From contig OY740765.1 in the NCBI GenBank assembly GCA_963513935.1, positions 148,267,830 through 148,331,829 of the forward strand: DNA of 64,000 nt. Reading direction: 5' to 3'. Numbering within the stretch: the stretch's first letter is position 1; each line of letters opens with the position of its first letter. Below are positions 59,041-64,000 of the stretch, piece after piece. The notes below the pieces were generated by a model that was not told the origin of the DNA, searched no databases, and saw only the letters and a program-made list of their open reading frames with translations. Source of the stretch: Aphrophora alni (taxonomy: Eukaryota; Arthropoda; Insecta; Hemiptera; Aphrophoridae). Position numbers and translations under genes: made by a program.

Positions 59041-62000
59041 CTATATTCAATTACATCAAAAGAAAAAGTTTTTTTTTCATGTTAACTAGTAATTTTCAAA
59101 TATTTAATAGAGATTGTAAACTATTAATATCTATTACAACTTACAACTAACATTTTATACATCAAATTAATATTTTGGAAATCTATATTAAATTTTATTC
59201 ACCCTTGCTTTAATAAAAAATATTTATTTTCAGTGATTCATTTGACTCGCGTGGTATTTTCTATAGACCAATTACAAATCTCGCGGTTTATTTTCATATT
59301 TCATATCTTAATATAACCATTTCTTGGTATCCAAATTAAAGTTACAATTTTAGGTATCACAAGATAGCGATAAACTTGAAACGTTTTTAAAAACCATTTA
59401 GTTTTTCTATAGCAAAAGAGACAATGTAATAGGAATTAACATTACTAATATAAAATATATATAATTATAAAATATAATTATGTTAATTTTAGAGATTCAG
59501 TGATTTTTGTGTAGATGGTAGTAATATAAGGGTGGTTTGAATAGGTTTACAATTTATTTAAAAAAATATTTAAAATGGTCTTTTGGTTTTTTTAAAAATT
59601 GTTTTAAATTAAAAACTTAGTGTGAATTTGAACAAAAATGAGTGGAAGTTGTTGGTAAAACACCATGTACGATTAGTTACACTAATCAACACATACTGTT
59701 TTAGAGGGCTCTGTAACATTTCACATTTTTGAGTCTCTAAGTTGGGTTAGTACTTTGTTCAATATATTAGTCCAGGCGCCAAATGTACTTGACTATGCAA
59801 AATGTGAAGATCCCATTCTGTCACTTGATACGAGCTCAGAAAAGTTAAGAGATTAATATTTCGGATGATGCCAGAAACCCTATTGGTCCAATTTTATTTA
59901 TACCCCGACCCCCTCCGTAGCAAGTAAATCGATTAAGTACATGTTATGGAGCTATTTTAATGACAAGGGTTGAGTTTTTAAAAAATAATTAAAGGTAATA
60001 ATAGGTTGTTAGATTAAATTAAAATAGAAATTATTAATAGAAAAATCATATTGTTAATAAACATTATTTAAGGACAAAAGTAAATATAAAGATACATATA
60101 TGAGAGAACTACAAATAATTGATGCAAGAAATACAAATAATGGGTATGAGAACTGGCAACTATGCTTACATTGTTACATCCGAGATCCCAAATAATAAAA
60201 AAGTGGATATTGCCAGCAGGTGTGTTGGTCCCTTTCCCCCCACAGCCACAAGCCAAGCATTAGAGCGCACAGCATGACTAGCCGTTTATTGCTTTTATGG
60301 ATCAGTACGATAGAAACCATTGTGAGTAATGGTATATTTTTTGTGTTTACAAAATATAATTTAAGTTTTGTCAGTTTTGAGTAATAAATTAATAATGGTT
60401 TTATTAAAATACTTGAGCAATGCCGCTACAAGTGACTAATGTGAAAAGAAAAAAAACCAAACGAGTTAATATTTGTTTTGTGATAAAACAGGTGACATGG
60501 TAAAGGAACCAAAACCACAATCGTTTATAAATATTCAAAAAGCAGCAAAACTAAGAAAAAATAAGGTTAGTGAAGAGTTAAAAAATAATTCAGAGTTCGC
60601 TGCACTAGAATGTTCATGGCAAATTATATTAGTGAAGGAAAAATAAGGTGACGAGAAATAGCATTGCAAAAACAAGATGTGTCTATAACTCCAATACAAA
60701 AAGAAGTGATTCAGGTACAGCAGGTAGTAGTCAAATATTCGTCAATCATTAATATAACCTCAAGATATTAATAAACAGGATAAATGTTTAATTTGTGGTA
60801 AGTTAACAAGATATAAGAATAAGCAACTTTTGTGTGTTCCGAACTTTCAGTAGCGAAGCAAATTTTTAATACTGCACATACTAAACAAGATCATGTTTTT
60901 ACACAAATTAGTACTTGTAAACAACCCGAGGATTTATTCGCAATCGAAGTGAGATATCACAAACATTGTTACCGTGATTATTTAAGATTACTGAGAAATT
61001 CTGAACTTCCTGCAGGTCAACCTCTGAGTAAAATACCATAAGAAATATTTATGGCGGCATTTGAAAAGCTGATAGATGAAATAAAAGATCAATTTTCATC
61101 TCACTCTTTTGAAATATCGATCTTGGGCAGCCGACTAGCTGAACTCACTGAAATAGAAGATGCAGTTGTAGCAAATCGTGTTATAAAATCACTACTGATT
61201 GTTAATTATGGTGAAAACGTTTTGTTTTCATATCTAGCCGATCGATCGAAATCGTCATTAGTATTTATGGATAACATACCACTGTAAGATGTCATTGAAC
61301 ATATTCGTGATGTAAATTCAACAAATTATATTGTTAAAAGCACAAACAACTTCGGAGAGCATTATTAACGATAAAACTAACACCAAGTAGCCATTTATGT
61401 GATGAAACTTTCATCAAAAAATTGTTAAACTATGGAAAATTGCCAGAAACTTGGCTTACTTTTATACGAGCTTTGTTCAGTGATAAAAATAAAAAATTGA
61501 GTGATAATTATTATTGATGAGCGTTATCAGTGTTTTACGATCTTCAAAAGATGTTATGTACACCATTATGAAAAATTATGTTAACGTAAGCCTCCCATTG
61601 AATAAAAAAATATTCAACAAACAAGACGAGAATTCGAAGGATTAATATTGAGAATAGGAACAATTCATTTGCAAAAAAATTAATGCAATGTTTGGGCCAA
61701 TAACATTATTAGAAGGAAGTGGACTTGATAATATTCTTATTGAAGCCAATGTTTATGGTATGAATACATTGTTTTCAATTCTTAAAGGTACTTAGTATAA
61801 CAGAGTTATTAGAGCTCACAAACTTTTGTACGAAATAATACGAAGCATACAGTTTTCACAACTTATAGAATACATATTTTTTTTCTAAAAATCAAATCCA
61901 ACAGTTACATTTTTGTCTACAGACAATAAGAAAGGTAACGGTACATAAAGATCATTGAGGTTTGATCGACAAATATAATCAACATAAAAGAATAATAATC

Positions 62001-62378
62001 GATTTAGTAACTAAACTATTATTGTTAATTTTCCTTATTTTAAGGTTAAGTTTGTAACAATTTTGTTTTTAGTCATACTCTTTATTATTTTAAATATATG
62101 TGTTCGTCTTATAAGATGATTGTAATACATACCTAATCAAACTCTCAAGAAGCCTAACTGTTGTACGAGCAGCATTGCGAGCAGAAGCTCTCCGTTGTTC
62201 TTGATAGTAACAACTAAGAATTTTATTGGCTCCATTGCTGAATTTTGGCTGAAGACGTTTAATAATACAGAAATATGCTTTAAGTTTCTCAATACTCCAC
62301 AAGGATGTAGGTTTACTGATAAGAGTATTTGTATCTTTAGTTGGATCCTTTCCTTCCAGAATAAAACCAGATACCATT
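45609..62378 (-). CDS. MCM9: MCM9 DNA helicase, C-terminal half (5' exons off the window)
   Basis: MCM9 is an MCM-family AAA+ helicase that acts with MCM8 in homologous recombination and mismatch repair. Exons in transcript order: 62378-62133, 49653-49481 and 46753-45609 (stop TGA). Phases join exactly: an Arg codon is split at the first junction and an Ala codon at the second. The order YYQ...[17 protein letters not shown], then [20 protein letters not shown] with [20 protein letters not shown], then [18 protein letters not shown] matches the MCM9 sensor-2, lid and post-AAA region. The long lysine/asparagine/serine-rich tail that follows is typical of MCM9 and absent from MCM2-7. Introns are 2.7 and 12.5 kb, the latter full of transposons. 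Confidence 0.92.
47016..47289. mobile_element. 274-bp foldback element in MCM9 intron
   Basis: Imperfect inverted arms 47016-47077 and 47201-47289 share GCAGGTRTTAC, TTCAAGCCAACACA and CACATTATT...ACTACA blocks in opposite orientation. No coding content. Target duplication not determined. Confidence 0.6.
47335..47500 (+). repeat. Dispersed repeat family R, 5' part
   Basis: AGTGCAAAAATATTG, CTCACCCCAAAACCAAATAA, CATCACCAAAAATGTTATTT and TAGTTTTCAATCAAAAAAC align with the beginnings of the copies at 8.55 and 43.39 kb. Confidence 0.6.
48393..48958. mobile_element. 566-bp inverted-repeat element containing a tandem array
   Basis: Arms of about 80 bp (48393-48474 and 48880-48958) pair over TTTTGTATGGATA-GAGACAC, AGG-TTACCTTG and ATTACCTAGTA-ACACAAAT. 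The interior includes a four-copy tandem repeat. It lies between two partial R-family copies, possibly inserted into one. Confidence 0.65.
48470..48633. repeat. 41-bp tandem repeat, four copies
   Basis: Unit starts ACACAACACAAAGTTCTGAA and ends AAACACCCCTAA. Copies begin at 48470, 48511, 48552 and 48593 and differ only by CTCC versus CCCC in the first. Confidence 0.95.
49005..49350 (+). repeat. Dispersed repeat family R, 3' part
   Basis: GATTTTGAGAAAATCATAAA, TTCTTATGGCAGCTAGC, GGCCAAAATAAGCCCACATA, TGTCCATGTGTTTGGGCTTT, AACGAATATATCCACAAAAA and ACCCATTACTT: the second half of the R family, ending about 130 bases from an MCM9 exon. Confidence 0.7.
49481..49653 (-). CDS. MCM9: MCM9 internal exon
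   Basis: Between GATTTAG and GTAACT. Encodes [20 protein letters not shown], then [12 protein letters not shown] and [16 protein letters not shown]. It begins with the last base of the Arg codon started in the previous exon and ends with the first base of an Ala codon. Confidence 0.95.
49885..50950 (-). pseudogene. Tc1-like (IS630 superfamily) transposase relic
   Basis: Reading the minus strand from 50950: [20 protein letters not shown] (helix-turn-helix linker), then in 50386-50186 [20 protein letters not shown] (the usual F-Q-Q-D-G-A-P-P-H-Y with the catalytic Asp changed to Asn), [16 protein letters not shown], then after a shift [20 protein letters not shown] and PLYVYEATT. It ends at a terminal sequence beginning TACAGGGTTATCGGAAAAGA and GTCCGTGATTTTGAG. 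Same family as 23.7-24.35 kb. Lies in MCM9's large intron in sense orientation. Confidence 0.78.
51000..51860. other. MCM9 intron sequence, nothing recognised
   Basis: AT-rich. The minus-strand frame 51537-51728 was compared with MCM9 and does not match. Confidence 0.4.
51873..51925 (+). repeat. 53-bp repeat shared with 59711-59765
   Basis: TAACATTTCACATTTTTGGG followed by TCTCTAAGTTGGGTTAGTAC is nearly identical at 59711-59765, while sequences on both sides differ. A shorter match (ATTTCACATTTTTGAG) is at 63520. Its origin is unknown. Confidence 0.6.
52200..52839 (+). repeat. LTR of retroelement C (left limit uncertain)
   Basis: The right part (52690-52800: GTACACTTTCCTAG, AGTGTCTATGCTTCAAATCA, CATCCAATAAAATTATTTAA) matches the LTR of the errantivirus-like element at 42.4-42.5 kb and ends TATTACAG before a primer-binding site. 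Confidence 0.5.
52840..52857 (+). promoter_or_regulatory. Primer-binding site, tRNA-Lys type
   Basis: TGGCACCCAACATGGGGC differs from the standard TGGCGCCCAACGTGGGGC tRNA-Lys-type site by two transitions. Confidence 0.7.
52900..53968 (+). pseudogene. Gag-like remnant of retroelement C
   Basis: Lysine/asparagine/glutamate-rich, coiled-coil-like frames with many breaks: about 53120 (a DESIKQV-type start), 53295-53460 ([20 protein letters not shown]) and 53537-53968. A run of nine G at 53505-53513 lies in one break. Composition resembles the gag-like frame of retroelement A. No capsid, zinc-knuckle or protease motif. Confidence 0.4.
53925..54160 (+). repeat. Segment repeated in inverse at 59090-59365
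   Basis: AACTTTAACTTGGATACTAA, AAATAAACCGGGAGATTTA, AGAGAAGACCACGTGAGTCA and ATATAGATTTCCAAAATATT recur as the reverse complement at 59.09-59.37 kb. AAACCGGGAGA may be a polypurine tract, making this an internal/LTR junction. Confidence 0.65.
54340..55400 (+). repeat. Second LTR copy of the retroelement A family
   Basis: From about 54573 (GAGAGGGAGTTTGAGATAAT) it parallels 13660-14410 and 15480-15660 in block order, without the Tigger insertion. Ahead of that are two similar palindromic sites, TCTGACGTGGTCAGA (54356-54370) and TCTGACTTTGTCAGA (54466-54480), each after AAGGYGGC. Contains a (TA)n run at 54899-54935. Confidence 0.6.
55879..56073 (+). repeat. Two tandem copies of a roughly 100-bp unit
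   Basis: ACAATGTTTAATTTATGATG onward, through AATTTAAAATGAGCATTTTG and TTGTCATCTAAAA to GTTTTGTAT, is repeated with about 80% identity at 55982-56073, directly before the pogo relic. Confidence 0.6.
56080..57925 (+). pseudogene. pogo-type transposase relic with C-terminal zinc-finger-like tail
   Basis: Helix-turn-helix: [20 protein letters not shown] with [13 protein letters not shown] (56120-56221). CENP-B-like binding domain: [20 protein letters not shown] (56428-56487). DDE catalytic part: [10 protein letters not shown] (about 56599), then [17 protein letters not shown] (56910-56960). C-terminus: [13 protein letters not shown] (57180-57217), then [11 protein letters not shown] and, in another frame, [16 protein letters not shown] and FDFCLAK ending TAG. 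The cysteine/histidine spacing resembles a PHD-like finger. At least six frameshifts or stops. No terminal repeats were found. Confidence 0.85.
57996..58038. repeat. (TA)n microsatellite
   Basis: About 21 TA units. Similar runs lie at 54899-54935 and 58991-59034. Confidence 0.9.
58040..58985. other. MCM9 intron sequence, unassigned
   Basis: AT-rich with a purine-rich block at about 58.77-58.86 kb. No family recognised. Confidence 0.35.
58991..59034. repeat. (TA)n microsatellite
   Basis: About 22 TA units. It lies at the truncated edge of the inverted LTR-element fragment that follows. Confidence 0.9.
59090..59365 (-). repeat. Inverted copy of 53925-54160
   Basis: The reverse complement carries TTTGGATACCAAGAAATGG, AATAAACCGCGAGATTTG and AATATAGATTTCCAAAATAT in the same order as the plus-strand copy. 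The two face each other across about 5 kb of the MCM9 intron. Confidence 0.65.
59370..60470. other. Intron sequence, mostly unassigned
   Basis: Holds the 53-bp repeat at 59711-59765 (see 51873). The rest is AT-rich with no recognised element. Confidence 0.35.
60490..61850 (+). pseudogene. Unclassified transposon-like gene with N-terminal zinc site
   Basis: Broken frames: [17 protein letters not shown] (60787 on), then 60832-61041 with [39 protein letters not shown] and 61051-61287 with [20 protein letters not shown]. Much later come [20 protein letters not shown] and [17 protein letters not shown] (about 61720-61850). The C-x2-C...R-Y-H-K-x-C-Y layout matches a group of repetitive uncharacterised arthropod and cnidarian proteins that I believe are transposon-derived. 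No DDE motif is visible. Family name withheld. Confidence 0.45.
62133..62378 (-). CDS. MCM9: MCM9 exon with sensor-2 region
   Basis: Between TTTTACTAG and GTATGT. Encodes [58 protein letters not shown] and [12 protein letters not shown], where the TVR arginine is the MCM sensor-2 residue. The Walker A and B and arginine-finger exons must lie to the right of this window or in unrecognised sequence. Confidence 0.93.
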
Positions 62379-62399
62379 CTAGTAAAACAGATATACACA

Positions 62400-63860
62400 A
62401 CATTTCAAAAATTGGTTATAACATGTTTGAAATAAGGTATAAAACTACATATTACACTTGTGATAAAATCTTATAAGTTGGATCTTATCTAATAACTAAA
62501 TTTAGTAAGTTAATTGATATAATAAAATGTATAAGTATCATAATGATTCTAGAATTTTAGTTGAACATTAGTCAAATTTAGTATGTATACAACGTTTTAC
62601 CAACAAATACCAACTCTGATGACTAATATCAAAGTCACTGTTAAAAATGTAATTTAAAACCCTGACCTCCCAAGAAAATGTGATATTTATATAGTTACAA
62701 GATCTGGCAGAACCAAGTTACCAAAAAAATGCAGTGTGTGGAGGCTTCTTTTCGTATGTTGTTTCGAGGCATTTCAGGACTGAGGCACTGGATACAAGTA
62801 AAGTCAGTGGAAACTATATAATATATACACATCTACAAGGCACTTTATGTCATAGCTGACATATCAAGAAAGTAGTGATATACACAATTAAAAGGTTAAT
62901 AATACTGTTACTGTGTGTAAAAACTGTTTTAAACCAACTTACCCTATTAAGTATACTGGGTAAAGACTCCTTGATCTACCAATACAATTTAACATTTCTT
63001 ACAAGGTCAAAGATACACAATTTTGGGAATTATATTTAGAAGACCTGCTTGTATTATATTGTATGATAGGGCTGAGTAAGTATGCTATGAGTAAGCACCC
63101 ATCAACTTGTTTCTTTGTTTAATACATACAAAATTTATCTAAAAAGTAAGTAGAGCCTGTTCTGGATTGCAAAGGACTGCAAGACCTGATGAAAAGTGAG
63201 TGATTTCATAACTTAGATTGACACTTGATGCTATGAATGATTGGCTAAATTTAAACCATCAAATATTTTATGACATTCTGACACATACAGAAAATTCTGA
63301 GCAAAATTGGTTCTAAAAATCTTGTACAGGAAGAGAAGAAAAACTAAAACAAAAAATGTGTTTTGATCTTCTGATATGCGTATTTATGAACCAGATTTTA
63401 TAAAAAGTGTCAACTGATTTTAGCTCCAGAAGTGTACAAGATACAAATACTATCAAGATCTAATGATATTAGATGCACATATAAGGAAGTAAGTTATAAA
63501 AATTGTCAATGGTTGATGAATTTCACATTTTTGAGTTTTCCACAAACAAAACCTCAAAGTGAGAAGTGAGAAGTGACACTCAAAAAACTAACTACATTTA
63601 AAAAAAACAATAAAAGGAAAATTCAAGATCAAACAATCCTCAGTACTTTTATATTCAAAGTGTTGTCCATGAGAAATTTGTGCCTCGTGCACAGAAAATA
63701 AATCAAATTTACTACTTTAAGATTTTTCAGAGACTTTACAAAAAGGTCATTCATTTCTGTGCAGAAATTGTTGACTTTTAGATGCTTCATCATATCGCTC
63801 CCTGCCACACATAACTTTCTGTGAACGAGTATTTGTTCATAAAGGATCTTTCTGTGATAC
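62400..63860. other. MCM9 intron sequence at right side, unassigned
   Basis: No further MCM9 exon was found. The minus-strand frame 63629-63865 (GSDMMKHLKVNNFCTEMNDL) may be a transposase fragment, but I cannot place it. Confidence 0.35.
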
Positions 63861-63867
63861 CACATTT

Positions 63868-63915
63868 AGGGTTACCAGACGTCCGCATTTAGGAGGACAT
63901 GTCCTCTTTTCCATG
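63868..63915 (+). repeat. hAT-like terminal sequence
   Basis: TAGGGTTACCAGACGTCCGC followed by AGGAGGACATGTCCTCTTTT is like the end of a widespread hAT group. The element would extend beyond the window. Confidence 0.45.
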
Positions 63916-64000
63916 CAATTGACCTCTATTCTTCCTTCTTAGAAAAATATTTTATTTCACTTATTTTTATTTCTTTTGAACAAACATAATGCATAGCAAG

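Noticed and set aside
1..64000. CRISPR arrays, bacterial operons, rRNA or tRNA genes
   Set aside because: No spaced direct-repeat array was seen, the gene structure is eukaryotic, and no rRNA or convincing tRNA cloverleaf was noticed. A dedicated tRNA scan was not possible.

Overview
This is an AT-rich nuclear window from an animal, most likely an insect (perhaps hemipteran). The evidence is two intron-bearing host genes with consensus GT-AG junctions, plus nested relics of Penelope-like, non-LTR, Gypsy/errantivirus-like, piggyBac, hAT, pogo/Tigger, Tc1/mariner and PIF-Harbinger elements. Nothing bacterial is present. The species call is inference.

Host genes, both on the minus strand. (1) A complete, strongly divergent alpha-tubulin gene runs from about 24.5 kb down to 2.39 kb in six exons. 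All splice phases agree and the product is about 452 residues. It has an unusual N-terminal extension, no K40-type acetylation site and no acidic C-terminal tail. (2) The 3' half of MCM9 (a DNA repair and replication helicase) runs from 62.4 kb down to 45.6 kb in three exons; its 5' exons lie beyond the right edge. A single-exon plus-strand reading frame at 25.46-25.88 kb, divergent from the tubulin gene, may be a third gene of unknown function.

Layout. 0-2.3 kb: hAT relic, convergent with the tubulin 3' end. 2.4-24.5 kb: tubulin gene; its 10.4-kb third intron holds a non-LTR reverse transcriptase scrap, a Penelope-like element with two head-to-head terminal arms, and a decayed LTR retrotransposon. 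That LTR element was itself invaded by a deleted Tigger element (inside its 5' LTR) and by two TTAA-flanked piggyBac-type elements (inside gag), with a third TTAA element just beyond it. 25.4-27 kb: relatively GC-rich island with the orphan frame. 27-36 kb: mostly AT-rich sequence with one 564-bp inverted-repeat element, a Harbinger 5' end with a MADF exon, and a 5'-truncated Penelope copy. 37-42.6 kb: mariner relic followed by a wrecked errantivirus-like element (pol, env, LTR) carrying a nested hAT. 42.7-45.4 kb: another TTAA element and a dispersed repeat. 45.6-62.4 kb: MCM9, whose 12.5-kb intron contains LTR-element fragments, a pogo-type transposase relic and an unclassified transposon-like gene.

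Most notable signals. Three copies of a hammerhead-ribozyme-like fold occur in the Penelope arms, with a self-complementary stem III suited to dimer formation. The TTAA elements share terminal repeats, and one carries five 20-bp imperfect palindromes. Two TTAA insertions in one gag frame would leave the frame continuous if removed at TTAA. An unnamed dispersed repeat family is present in about six pieces.
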